Made by a program: the position numbers and the translations under genes. A model generated the notes under the pieces. That model made no database searches and was not told the DNA's origin. It saw only the letters and a list, made by a program, of their open reading frames with translations. This document shows, in pieces, positions 1-7,529 of a DNA stretch of 14,384 nt; the stretch's first letter is position 1, and every line of letters starts with the position of its first letter. Origin of the DNA: an uncultured Collinsella sp. (GTDB lineage Bacteria; Actinomycetota; Coriobacteriia; Coriobacteriales; Coriobacteriaceae); the NCBI GenBank assembly GCA_900548365.1, contig URKM01000049.1:1-14384 (forward strand), in the 5' to 3' direction.

Positions 1-73
1 GCGAGCCCGTATGCCGCGGGGAGGCTCTTCGCCCAATGGCTTTCTCATATCGTCTATGGATGCGCTGCGCGAT

Positions 74-82
74 TGGTATACT
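74..82 (+). promoter_or_regulatory. Extended -10 element upstream of rsgA
   Basis: TATACT at 77-82 is preceded by TG at 74-75, giving the TGn extended -10 form. No convincing -35 hexamer is seen about 17 bases upstream, which fits an extended -10 promoter. It lies 42 bases before the chosen GTG start at 125, leaving a short leader with the ribosome binding site. The assignment rests on the sequence match alone. Confidence 0.45.
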
Positions 83-124
83 CGAACCTGGATGTATCGT
101 TCGGTTCCAACGCGAGGAGCATGC

Positions 125-1297
125 GTGGCGAAAGCGAAGGGCAAGATCAAGAAGGCGCGGGCCCGCAGGCGCGCGGGTGCAGACATCGTCGACGCGGCGG
201 TGATCGGGGAGCTTCCAAAGCTCGATTCCCTGCGCGACGTTCCCGCCTTCAGCGATTTCACGATTAACGACGAGCAGCGCGCTGCGTTTGGCGAATTCGT
301 CCAAGCTCTGCGTGCGAACGGCGATGATGCCGCGGCAGATGCCATGCGCATCGGATGGGTCGTTCGGCTCGATCGCGGGTTCCCTTTGGTGGCGACTGAT
401 GGGCTGACGCTGCGCGCGGAGCATGCGGTGGCTTTCGCGAAGGGCGCGGACATGCTTCCCGCAATCGGGGACTGCGTGGTGGTGCGTTGCGATTCCGGCC
501 ATGATATGGGCGTGATCGAGCGGGTGCTGCCCCGACGCACCGTATTCGAGCGCTGGCGCGGCAAGAATCGCGGGGAGCGCCAGGTGCTCGCCGCAAACGT
601 CGACACCATCCTGGTGGTGCAGCCGCTCGGCTCGGTTCGCGACACGCTCCAGCTCGTTCGCGACCGCATCGCGCGCTCGCTGGTGCTGATCCGCGACTGC
701 GGGGCGACCCCCGTGGTGGTTCTCACCAAGGCCGATCGGTGCGACGAGGGCGAGCTGGCGACATATCGGAGCGAGATCGAGCGCCTGGGCGGCAGCGGTA
801 CGCGGGTCGTCGTCACCTCCTCGCTTGAAGGCGTGGGCATGGACGAGGTTCGGTCATGTTTGCCGGCGGGGACGTGCGGAATGATCCTGGGGGAATCGGG
901 CGCGGGTAAGTCGACGCTCCTCAACACCCTGCTGGGGCACGAGGCCCTGGCGACGAGCGGCGTGCGCGAGCGCGATGATATGGGGCGTCATACCACGGTC
1001 GCCCGCGTGATGGTGTCCCTGCCGGAGCCGTGCGGCGTCATCGCCGATGCGCCGGGCTTGCGCAGCTTGCCCCTGGTGGGGCACGAGCGCGGGCTTGCCC
1101 GGACGTTTCCCGAGATCGTCGAGGCGGCGCGAGCATGCCGTTTCAATGATTGCACCCATACGCATGAGCCCGGTTGCGCCGTGCGCGAGGCGGTGGCCGC
1201 GGGCGAGATCGACGAGCTGCGCGTCGAGGCGTTCCTTTCGTTGGCGCGCGAGATGCGCGTGAGCGCCCAGAGCTTGGATCCCGACATTCACCTATAG
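125..1297 (+). CDS. rsgA: RsgA, small ribosomal subunit biogenesis GTPase
   Basis: RsgA is a circularly permuted GTPase that binds the immature 30S subunit, checks late assembly and leaves on GTP hydrolysis. The motifs run in the permuted order: G4 as TKAD (201-204), the P-loop GESGAGKS (256-263), G2 as GRHTT (287-291) and G3 as DAPG (308-311). A zinc knuckle C-x4-C-x-H-x5-C follows at C338, C343, H345 and C351, which is diagnostic of the family. An OB-fold-like stretch lies at about 78-125. I chose GTG at 125 because GAGGAG (114-119) sits 5 bases upstream and the protein then opens with a basic tail (AKAKGKIKKARARRR) as in other RsgA proteins; an in-frame ATG at 11 would add 38 unlikely residues that cover the promoter. 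At 390 aa it is somewhat longer than usual (about 300-350), because of about 60 extra residues between the basic tail and the OB fold. Confidence 0.95.
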   Translation: MAKAKGKIKKARARRRAGADIVDAAVIGELPKLDSLRDVPAFSDFTINDEQRAAFGEFVQALRANGDDAAADAMRIGWVVRLDRGFPLVATDGLTLRAEHAVAFAKGADMLPAIGDCVVVRCDSGHDMGVIERVLPRRTVFERWRGKNRGERQVLAANVDTILVVQPLGSVRDTLQLVRDRIARSLVLIRDCGATPVVVLTKADRCDEGELATYRSEIERLGGSGTRVVVTSSLEGVGMDEVRSCLPAGTCGMILGESGAGKSTLLNTLLGHEALATSGVRERDDMGRHTTVARVMVSLPEPCGVIADAPGLRSLPLVGHERGLARTFPEIVEAARACRFNDCTHTHEPGCAVREAVAAGEIDELRVEAFLSLAREMRVSAQSLDPDIHL

Positions 1298-1395
1298 CGA
1301 GGGCTCGTGCTTCGGTTGCGGGCGCGGCCGGTATGCGGAGCGAGGCCGGGTCCGTTTAGCCGCCGCTCAATCGGCTTCCCCTTAGAACGTGTTGC

Positions 1396-1442
1396 AAACT
1401 CCCCGTCTTCCAACAGCTTTGTTGGAGGGCGGGGAGTTTTCT
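1396..1442 (+). terminator. Intrinsic terminator of rsgA
   Basis: The arms 1396-1414 and 1421-1439 pair over 19 positions, including two G-U pairs, with a 6-base loop. The 3' arm runs into a T-rich tail (TTTTCTGTT). The outer stem AAACTCCCCG / CGGGGAGTTT is perfect, and its A/T ends make the hairpin plausible on both strands. It separates rsgA from the pilus operon, so the operon needs its own promoter. Confidence 0.9.
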
Positions 1443-1511
1443 GTTAGCGCTTCGCCCGCTGTTTTCGGATGCCCTTCTTGTTCGTGCGGCGCCACGGAAG
1501 AATTGGGTTAC

Positions 1512-1532
1512 CGCAAGCGCGTTTGGCTTGCG
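1512..1532. repeat. 7-bp perfect inverted repeat upstream of cpaB
   Basis: CGCAAGC (1512-1518) and GCTTGCG (1526-1532) form a perfect inverted repeat with a 7-base spacer, ending 31 bases before the cpaB start. It is the only obvious symmetric element between the rsgA terminator and the pilus operon. It could be an operator or a 5'-UTR hairpin. No clear -35/-10 pair was found in 1443-1563, so its position relative to transcription start is unknown. Confidence 0.35.
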
Positions 1533-1563
1533 ACATGGAAGGGACGATGAAGGGGAGACGGTA

Positions 1564-2214
1564 GTGAAGCGGAGAACAAGGGTGGTACTAAGCGTGATAT
1601 CGGGAGTCGCCGCGGCCGCGATTGCGTTTCTCTATGTGTCGTCCGTACGGGCAGAGGCCGAGCGGATGCAGCGCGAGGCGCTTCAGCGCTACGGTGGCGA
1701 GCTGGTGAACGTGTGCGTGGCAACGAGAGATATCGATCCAGGTGAAACGCTCGATGAAACGAACGTCGTGGTGGAAGAGTGGGTTGCCGCGTTGCTTCCG
1801 CCCGATGCCGCCGCGTCGTTGCACGAGGTTGTTGGAAAAACCGCGACATCGAGGATCCCGAAGCAAGCGGTGCTCTGCCCGGTTTACACCGAGCCGCGCG
1901 AGGCGGCGCTGGATATTCCATCCGGACTCGTGGCTGTATCGGTCGCCGTCGATGAGGCCCATGCGGTGGGAGGCGCCTTGGAAGGTGGCGATGAGGTCGA
2001 TGTGTATGTTTCGAAAGATGCTGTTGCGAATCGGTTGGGAAGCGCCGTGGTAATCGAAACGAGCGTCGAGGCGACCGATGGCGGCAAGCTTGCCTGGGTG
2101 ACGATCGGTGTGAAACCCGAGGCGGTCAACGAGGTTCTGGCGGCGACGACGTCGGGGGCGGTCACGCTGGTAGCGCCTCGCGCGTCGGGCGATTCGCAAA
2201 GGGAGGGCGAGTAG
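1564..2214 (+). CDS. cpaB: CpaB/RcpC-like Flp pilus assembly protein (SAF domain)
   Basis: First gene of the Tad operon. Residues about 6-26 form one transmembrane helix (VVLSVISGVAAAAIAFLYV), placing the rest outside the membrane. A SAF-type segment follows at about 48-85, with the typical pattern VCVATRDIDPGETLDETNV. CpaB proteins are periplasmic or envelope components of Tad machines; in monoderm bacteria their exact role is unclear. I chose GTG at 1564 because AGGGGAG (1551-1557) lies 6 bases upstream and the protein then starts VKRRTR just before the helix; an in-frame ATG at 1528 has no such site. The 216-aa length is short but within the family range. It abuts tadZ directly. Confidence 0.85.
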   Translation: MKRRTRVVLSVISGVAAAAIAFLYVSSVRAEAERMQREALQRYGGELVNVCVATRDIDPGETLDETNVVVEEWVAALLPPDAAASLHEVVGKTATSRIPKQAVLCPVYTEPREAALDIPSGLVAVSVAVDEAHAVGGALEGGDEVDVYVSKDAVANRLGSAVVIETSVEATDGGKLAWVTIGVKPEAVNEVLAATTSGAVTLVAPRASGDSQREGE

Positions 2215-3669
2215 ATGGGCAGGATATGGCTGGCGTGCTGTCCCTTGGGGCGGTATGCGGAGATGCGAGAAGAGCTCTGTGCGCGCGATGCGGGCGCTTG
2301 CTTGCTGCGATTCGGTGCAATGGATGATTTCGAGGGGTTCCTGACCGCGTTTCCCGAGGGGGAGACGGGGGCTGCCCTGTATGTCGAAAAGGTTGATGAA
2401 TCGGTCGAATGCGCGGTGGGGGAGCTCGCCCGAACGGGTGCAGCGCGCGACATCGTGGTATTCGCACGGGATTTGGACCCAGGTCATATCGCCCGCGTGT
2501 TCTATGCGGGCGCAACAGAGGTCATCGCCGCTGCGGGTTCTGAGGCTCCGGAGCGGTTGAACTGCGAGGCGCGATCGGAGAGAGGGGCCGATGCGAGGGG
2601 CGAGGGAGCTTGCGGCGGCGATGGCGGCTCGCTCGAGATGCCCCGGGAGAGCCGAGGGGGGCATCCGTCGCCCGATGGATGTGAAGACAGGGAAGCGGCT
2701 GAAGACGATGCGCCGCGGTCGCGAGATCATGCGGGCGCGCGCCTCGGGGGAGCTGGCGATCACATGCCGGTATCGCCGACGAACGATGCGGAATGCGTTC
2801 GGGGGCATGCCGAGGCGGCGGCGCGGGGCAAGGAGGGCGGGGCTCCGGTTGTCGCCCTGGTCTCCGCTCGCGGCGGCGTGGGGAAGACGACCCTGGCGGT
2901 CGAGTTCGCCCTGTGCGCGGCGAAATGGGGTCTTCGGGCGGCCGTGGTCGACCTCGACTTGATGTTTGGAAACGCCGCAGCTGCGCTGGGGGCCGAGGAG
3001 GCGGCAGATATCGGTTTGCTCATCGAGGCGGGGGAATCGGATTTCGACCGCGCGGTCGAGCGCACCGCCATGCGTATCGCCCCCGGCTTGACCGCATGGG
3101 GTCCGCTGCGCGCTCCGGAGCAGGCCGAGCTCATGGCGGGACCAATCGATCGCCTGCTCGCTTCGCTGCGCGGCGTTGCGGACATCGTGTTCGTGGATAC
3201 ATCGGTTTTCTGGGGGGATGCGGTGGCGATGGCGGTTGCATCGTGTGATCGGTGCCTGGTTGTGGGCAGCGGTCGAGATGCGGCGCCTTCATCATCTCGT
3301 CTGGTTGAGCTGGCGGAACGGCTCGGCGTCCCGCGAACGAGGATGACGAGCCTGTATAACCGCATGGGTGCGCGCGGGTGCTCCGAGGAGGACGCGATGC
3401 GCTTCGAGATGGGGACGGCGCTTCGCTCGAGGATGCGCATCGTCGAGGCAGGGGACGACATGGCGCAAGCAGCTGCCTTCGGTAGGCTTCCCGAGCTGTT
3501 TGGAGCAACGAACGCCCACGTGAGGAGCGTGGAGGCATGTGTTGGCCGACTGCTGCGCGAGCTGGGTTGCCCGGTGGAGGAACCCATGGAGGAGCGCGAT
3601 GAACGAGACGGCGCGACAAGGCGTCGCATCCGGCTTCCCTGGGGAGGAAGGACCGGTGGTCGATCATGA
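2215..3669 (+). CDS. tadZ: TadZ/CpaE-like ParA/MinD family ATPase
   Basis: Three parts are visible. Residues 1-105 look like a degenerate receiver-type domain without the acidic pocket and phosphorylatable Asp of true response regulators. Residues about 107-210 are a hydrophilic, low-complexity linker rich in Gly, Arg, Glu and Asp. Residues about 211-455 form a MinD/ParA ATPase: ARGGVGKTT (218-226) is the deviant Walker A, followed by VVDLDLMFGN and IVFVDTSVFW. TadZ/CpaE proteins sit at the cell pole or envelope and position the Tad machine. The Lys that opens a deviant Walker A (KGGxGK) is Arg219 here, while the P-loop Lys224 is kept. The ATG follows the cpaB stop codon directly, and GGGAGG (2201-2206) is the binding site. 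Its last 4 bases overlap tadA. The N-terminal domain is assigned by general shape only. Confidence 0.85.
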   Translation: MGRIWLACCPLGRYAEMREELCARDAGACLLRFGAMDDFEGFLTAFPEGETGAALYVEKVDESVECAVGELARTGAARDIVVFARDLDPGHIARVFYAGATEVIAAAGSEAPERLNCEARSERGADARGEGACGGDGGSLEMPRESRGGHPSPDGCEDREAAEDDAPRSRDHAGARLGGAGDHMPVSPTNDAECVRGHAEAAARGKEGGAPVVALVSARGGVGKTTLAVEFALCAAKWGLRAAVVDLDLMFGNAAAALGAEEAADIGLLIEAGESDFDRAVERTAMRIAPGLTAWGPLRAPEQAELMAGPIDRLLASLRGVADIVFVDTSVFWGDAVAMAVASCDRCLVVGSGRDAAPSSSRLVELAERLGVPRTRMTSLYNRMGARGCSEEDAMRFEMGTALRSRMRIVEAGDDMAQAAAFGRLPELFGATNAHVRSVEACVGRLLRELGCPVEEPMEERDERDGATRRRIRLPWGGRTGGRS

Positions 3670-5003
3670 GCGTGCTGGAGCGCGTGCGGGAGAATCAGGC
3701 GATTCAGGGAAAGGGAGAACCGAAGGGTCTTCGCGGCACCAGGCTGCTGAGTGAAATGGGGCCATCGGTGAAGGAAGCGGTTCTGGAGCGCGTGGGATAT
3801 GAAGAGGCGGCGCGAATCGCCGGTCTGTCTGATCCGAAGCGCGCGCGAAGCGAGCTTCGCCCCGCGGTCGACGCCGTGCTCAACGTGCTCGCTTCTGATT
3901 TTCAGGACGGATCCGATCGCGAGGAGCTGGTCGCGGCGGTGCTCGATGACATCGTCGGGCTCGGTCCCTTGCAGCCGCTGCTGGAAGATGATTCGATTAC
4001 CGAGGTCATGGTAAACGGGCCCCAAGCGGCATTTTATGAGCGCGCCGGCGTTCTCTATCCATTGGAGCGTCCGTTTGAGAGCGAAGAGCAGATACGGTTG
4101 GTAGTCGACAGGATCATCTCGCCGCTCGGTCGACGCGTCGATGAGCGGAGCCCCATGGTGAACGCCCGGCTGGCGAACGGATACCGCGTGAATGCCGTCA
4201 TACCGCCTATAGCGATTGACGGCACGCTTTTGACCATACGAAAGTTTTCCGACCGCATCAGCACGCTGGACGAACTCGTAGCGATCGGCTCTCTTCCGGC
4301 ATGGTATGCGACGCTGCTTTCGTTTGCCGTGCGTGCGCGGGAGGACCTTGCGGTGGCTGGGGGGACCGGATCGGGAAAGACGACGCTGCTCAATGCGCTT
4401 TCGAGCGAGATACCGATTTCGGAACGCATTTTGACGATCGAAGATTCCGCAGAGCTGCAGTTCTCGCAGCATCCACATGTCGTGCGCCTGGAAGCGCGCT
4501 CCTCTTCGATCGAGGGGGCGGGAGCTGTGACGATTCGCGATTTGGTGACCAACGCGCTGCGCATGCGACCCGATCGCATCGTGGTGGGCGAAGTGCGTGG
4601 CGCCGAGTGCATCGATATGCTGCAGGCCATGAATACGGGGCACGATGGCTCGCTTACGACGCTTCATGCGGGCTCTGCGGGCGAGGCGGTCGTGCGTTTG
4701 ACGCTTCTGGCACGTTTTGGAATCGATTTGCCGAGCGCTCTGATAGAGGAGCAGATCGCTATGGCGCTTGACGGGATCGTGATGTCTGAGCGAAGGGCGA
4801 ATGGAAAAAGATTCGTCTCCTCTTACTGCGGCGTGACGCGCGCCGAGTCGGGCGGCGTTCGTCTGGAGGAGTATGTGGGGTTCGACGCGGTTCATGAGTC
4901 TTGGACATTGGTGCGGGAGCCTCCATTTGTGGAACGAGGCGTGGAGTTGGGAGTGTTTGATGAAGGGGAGGTCGAGTCGTGGAGGCAATCGTTGCGGGGG
5001 TAA
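3666..5003 (+). CDS. tadA: TadA/CpaF secretion ATPase of the Tad pilus
   Basis: Cytoplasmic hexameric ATPase that powers Flp pilus assembly (type II/IV secretion ATPase superfamily). An N-terminal helical domain occupies about 1-90, then a PAS-like region with LLEDDSITEVMVNGP. The catalytic core has Walker A GGTGSGKTT (232-240), the Asp box TIEDSAEL (257-264), Walker B IVVGEVRG (305-312) and the His box TTLHAGS (331-337). All key residues are present and the 445-aa length is typical. Its ATG overlaps the tadZ stop in an ATGA junction, pointing to coupled translation. The 3' end overlaps tadB by 25 bases. Confidence 0.96.
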   Translation: MSVLERVRENQAIQGKGEPKGLRGTRLLSEMGPSVKEAVLERVGYEEAARIAGLSDPKRARSELRPAVDAVLNVLASDFQDGSDREELVAAVLDDIVGLGPLQPLLEDDSITEVMVNGPQAAFYERAGVLYPLERPFESEEQIRLVVDRIISPLGRRVDERSPMVNARLANGYRVNAVIPPIAIDGTLLTIRKFSDRISTLDELVAIGSLPAWYATLLSFAVRAREDLAVAGGTGSGKTTLLNALSSEIPISERILTIEDSAELQFSQHPHVVRLEARSSSIEGAGAVTIRDLVTNALRMRPDRIVVGEVRGAECIDMLQAMNTGHDGSLTTLHAGSAGEAVVRLTLLARFGIDLPSALIEEQIAMALDGIVMSERRANGKRFVSSYCGVTRAESGGVRLEEYVGFDAVHESWTLVREPPFVERGVELGVFDEGEVESWRQSLRG

Positions 5004-5905
5004 TCGGGGTTCTGGTCGCTGTATCGGTGGCCGGCGCGTGCTGCCCGGGGAGCGCGACAACGGCATTGGGTGCGGGAAGCTGGGCGGAGGTGCTGTCGAT
5101 CGCACGGCGGGCCGACGATGCGATGGGGCGATTCGTTGGCCGATTACCCCGTTGCGCCGTGCTTTGGATAGGAAGGCTGGAACGTACCTGCTCGCGGATG
5201 CCGCCGTCCCGTGTGTCGGAGTATCCCCATGTGTCGCTCGCGGTCCTCCTGGCGTTGAGCGCCGGGTTGGCATGGTGGGCGAGCGGGATGGTCGCGGGCG
5301 CGGTCATCGGCGCGGTGCTTTGCGTCGCAGCGTTGGTCGTCGCGTGCCTGCGCGAGGAGAAGAAACGCGCCGAAAATATCGAGCGCGGATTGCCCGAGGC
5401 TTTTCGCGCCCTGTCGATCTCCATCGGATCGGGGCACTCGCTGGCGCAAGCGATGCGTTATGTAGGAGCGCATGCGGAAGAGCCGGTCAAGACCGAATTC
5501 ATGCGCGTCGGTCTGTCGATCGACTGCGGTGTTCCCGCTGTTGAGGCGCTCGATATCTTGTTGAGCCGCCTGCCCGTTCATGGAATGGATATGGTGACGC
5601 TCGCGCTCAAGATCTCGAAGCGAACCGGAGCGCCGCTTTCGGGCCTGCTGGCGGATGCGGCGAATTCGGTTGGGGAGCGCATCGAGCTGCGGCGAGCGCT
5701 GGATGTAAAAACCGCCCAGGCGCGTATGTCGGCGCACATCGTTTCGGCTATGCCCATGGGGATGATGGCGTTTCTTCTTTTGTTTTCAAGCGATTTCAGG
5801 GCGGGCGTCGCGACGATGCCGGGACTGTTCTGTGTTGTGGCGGCGCTGCTGCTCAATGTGGTTGCCGTGGTGATTATCGGCAAAATCATGAGGATGGAGC
5901 TGTGA
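4979..5905 (+). CDS. tadB: TadB, inner-membrane platform protein (T2SSF domain)
   Basis: Integral membrane partner of TadA in the pilus assembly platform. Hydrophobic helices are seen at about 2-20, 86-101, 104-123, 252-270 and 283-302. The T2SSF (GspF-like) cytoplasmic domain covers about 136-250, with LPEAFRALSISIGSGHSLAQA and KRTGAPLSGLL as family landmarks. GTG at 4979 is chosen because AGGGGAG (4964-4970) is 8 bases upstream, giving a start inside tadA with a 25-base overlap. The 308-aa length is normal. TGATG at 5903-5907 links it to tadC. Confidence 0.93.
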   Translation: MEAIVAGVIGVLVAVSVAGACCPGSATTALGAGSWAEVLSIARRADDAMGRFVGRLPRCAVLWIGRLERTCSRMPPSRVSEYPHVSLAVLLALSAGLAWWASGMVAGAVIGAVLCVAALVVACLREEKKRAENIERGLPEAFRALSISIGSGHSLAQAMRYVGAHAEEPVKTEFMRVGLSIDCGVPAVEALDILLSRLPVHGMDMVTLALKISKRTGAPLSGLLADAANSVGERIELRRALDVKTAQARMSAHIVSAMPMGMMAFLLLFSSDFRAGVATMPGLFCVVAALLLNVVAVVIIGKIMRMEL

Positions 5906-6543
5906 TGGATGGGACGGGCTTTGAGCTTGCCCTTGCCGCAACCGGGCTGGGGGCGGGGTTGTGCGCATGGTTGGCGGGCGGTTTGTCCAACGATGATCTG
6001 CGCGCTTACGCCGATGCGGCTGGTCGGCTGCTTTCGGATCTTCTTGTTCGAGCGCGATCGATGGTGGATGCGGTGCAGAGGATGGGCCCCTCTGGTCCCC
6101 GGGCGACGCTGGGAGAGGTCGCGGAAATGATCGATATGGTCAGGCTTGGCTTGTCTGCCGGATTGTCGTTCGATGCGTCGCTGGAGCTGTATTGCGGGCA
6201 TCGGTTCAGCGCGTTGGCCGCCGAGCTTGGAAGGGCCTGTCTGCGCTGGCGTGTTGGGGCGACGACGCGCGGCGATGCATTGAAAGAGGTTGCGCGGACG
6301 TTGGGGGTGCGCCCGTTGGAGTCATTTGCGATTGCCGTGGATGAGGCGATGGAGTTGGGGGCTCCGCTTTCAGACGCGCTGGAAAGTCAGAGCAGGGAGT
6401 GCAGGGCGGCGCATCGGGCGCATGTCGAACGCGGCATCGAACGCGCGCCGGTGAAGATTCTCATACCTACGGGCACCTTGATTCTTCCTGCATTGCTTTT
6501 ATCCATTATGGGCCCGCTAATGGCGGCGGGCGGGATGATATAG
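5905..6543 (+). CDS. tadC: TadC, inner-membrane platform protein (T2SSF domain)
   Basis: Second platform protein, expected to pair with TadB. It has an N-terminal hydrophobic segment (about 5-27), a T2SSF domain (about 70-185, with MVRLGLSAGLSFDASLELY and DEAMELGAPLSDAL) and a C-terminal helix (about 184-206), VKILIPTGTLILPALLLSIMG, close to the usual TadC ending. ATG at 5905 is preferred for the TGATG overlap and the upstream AGGATGGAG; a GTG one codon earlier is also possible. At 212 aa it is short for TadC (commonly nearer 300), so the first helices may be reduced. Its stop codon lies inside the flp ribosome binding site. Confidence 0.92.
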   Translation: MDGTGFELALAATGLGAGLCAWLAGGLSNDDLRAYADAAGRLLSDLLVRARSMVDAVQRMGPSGPRATLGEVAEMIDMVRLGLSAGLSFDASLELYCGHRFSALAAELGRACLRWRVGATTRGDALKEVARTLGVRPLESFAIAVDEAMELGAPLSDALESQSRECRAAHRAHVERGIERAPVKILIPTGTLILPALLLSIMGPLMAAGGMI

Positions 6544-6548
6544 GAGGT
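6542..6548 (+). promoter_or_regulatory. Strong Shine-Dalgarno of flp
   Basis: AGGAGGT at 6542-6548 is the longest match to the 16S anti-Shine-Dalgarno in the operon and sits 4 bases before the flp ATG. The neighbouring genes have weaker sites or rely on start-stop overlap. This fits a major pilin that must be made in excess over the machinery proteins. Confidence 0.7.
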
Positions 6549-6552
6549 AGCC

Positions 6553-6765
6553 ATGAAGAAGTTGGAGTGTGTGCTGCTGAAGGGCCCACAGGAGATGCTG
6601 AAGGCCGCAACCGGGGTTCTACGAGATGAATCGGCGCAGGGAACCACCGAATACGCGATCTTGGTCGGCGTGCTGGTGGTGATCGCGATTCTTGCCATCA
6701 TCGCGTTTCGCGACAAGGTGAGCGAGCTGTGGGGTGCGATCGAGTCGGGAATCAATAGCTTGTGA
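6553..6765 (+). CDS. flp: Flp-type major pilin
   Basis: A 70-aa prepilin and the probable main subunit of the pilus. A 28-residue leader is followed by AQGTTEYAILVG and one hydrophobic helix (about 35-52), then a short polar tail. The Glu33-Tyr34 pair matches the Flp hallmark (Glu at +5, Tyr at +6). Counting back puts cleavage after Ala28, leaving a mature pilin of about 42 residues; Flp normally has Gly at -1. The gene has the strongest ribosome binding site of the operon and its stop overlaps the next start in TGATG. Family assignment is firm; the exact cleavage site is inferred. Confidence 0.92.
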   Translation: MKKLECVLLKGPQEMLKAATGVLRDESAQGTTEYAILVGVLVVIAILAIIAFRDKVSELWGAIESGINSL

Positions 6766-7292
6766 TGAGGGCCTTCAAGGTGCGGCCCTGGATCGCGACG
6801 GCCTTGAGCGCGATAGCGGTCCTCGTCTTTTTATGGCTGGGGCCTCTTGGTGCCGGAGGGACTGCGGATGAGTCAACGAGAACGTCGGGGCCTTCGGCGG
6901 AGCGGGGGGATATCGGGAAGTCCGCATTCATACATGATGTCGAACGCCGATTGCGCGATGACGATGCGTCTATCGCGACATCGGAGAACCGCTTCTTGGC
7001 CGATTTGGCGGCGGGGTGTCGGAAGGACCTCGGAGGCGGCGTGGTTTCGGTTGCTTGGCGCTCGGACGGCGATGTCGTCGAGGTGAGCTCGCGGATCGTG
7101 GAGCGTTACCGTGATGAAGAAAGCTCGAGCTCGGTTGTTGCGAGCGGCTATCTGGATATGAGCGGGAATGCATGGGGCGCCTTGCTGTGGGATGGGGAGA
7201 GCTGGGCGGATGTGGTCTTGGTGACGCAGAGCGATGTCGAGCAGGGAACGGCGATACGCGTGGTGCGCATGGTCGCGGCGGAGGGAGGATAA
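6765..7292 (+). CDS. Unknown single-pass membrane protein of the pilus operon
   Basis: I do not recognise this 175-aa protein. It has a short basic N-terminus (MRAFKVRPW), one hydrophobic helix at about 9-27 without a lipobox cysteine, then about 145 mostly polar residues expected outside the membrane. The middle is acidic and Ser/Arg rich; the C-terminal half looks like beta strands (GGVVSVAWRSDGDVVEVSS, WGALLWDGESWADVVLVTQ). There is no pilin-type Glu-Tyr motif, so it is not an obvious pilin. It sits between two pilin genes and starts in a TGATG overlap with flp, so a role in the same apparatus is inferred. A minor pilus component or an assembly factor would both fit. Confidence 0.75.
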   Translation: MRAFKVRPWIATALSAIAVLVFLWLGPLGAGGTADESTRTSGPSAERGDIGKSAFIHDVERRLRDDDASIATSENRFLADLAAGCRKDLGGGVVSVAWRSDGDVVEVSSRIVERYRDEESSSSVVASGYLDMSGNAWGALLWDGESWADVVLVTQSDVEQGTAIRVVRMVAAEGG

Positions 7293-7295
7293 GCG

Positions 7296-7529
7296 GTGGT
7301 TTCGAGAAGGGGCGTAGCGGGCGGCAAGGCGAGCGGTGCGCTGCTGCAGGAGGATAGCGCCCAGGGGACGCTCGAGTACGCGGTGGTGATGGCCGTCTTC
7401 GTCTCCATGGTTCTCGCCCTTGGTGCTTTGTGGCGCATGGGGGTCCGGGGCGGTTTGCTTGAATTGGTCGAGGAGGCGACTTCCCATGCGCTTGATGCGG
7501 CGGGCTTCTTTGATATCGCGTTGTTTTGA
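7296..7529 (+). CDS. Second Flp-like pilin
   Basis: A 77-aa prepilin-like protein. The leader (1-22) ends in EDSA, followed by QGTLEYAVVMAVFVSMVLALGAL. Glu27-Tyr28 occupy the +5/+6 positions of Flp pilins if cleavage is after Ala22. After the helix it carries an extra amphipathic tail (LLELVEEATSHALDAAGFFDIALF) that the first Flp lacks, so the mature form is about 55 aa. GTG at 7296 has GGAGGGAGG (7280-7288) 7 bases upstream. The tail region is overlapped by the next gene. A minor pilin is the likeliest role. Confidence 0.82.
   Translation: MVSRRGVAGGKASGALLQEDSAQGTLEYAVVMAVFVSMVLALGALWRMGVRGGLLELVEEATSHALDAAGFFDIALF

Noticed and set aside
1588..2808. A 406-codon open frame on the - strand opposite cpaB and tadZ
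   Set aside because: No recognisable domain and Arg-rich shadow composition; the + strand genes are well supported.
2760..5273. An 837-codon open frame on the - strand opposite tadZ, tadA and tadB
   Set aside because: It is rich in Arg, Ser, Pro and His with no motif, and lies opposite genes with clear family signatures. Long antisense frames are expected in GC-rich DNA.
4873..5544. A 223-codon + strand frame across the tadA/tadB junction
   Set aside because: Gly/Arg-rich shadow of tadA and tadB in another frame; both real genes are well supported.
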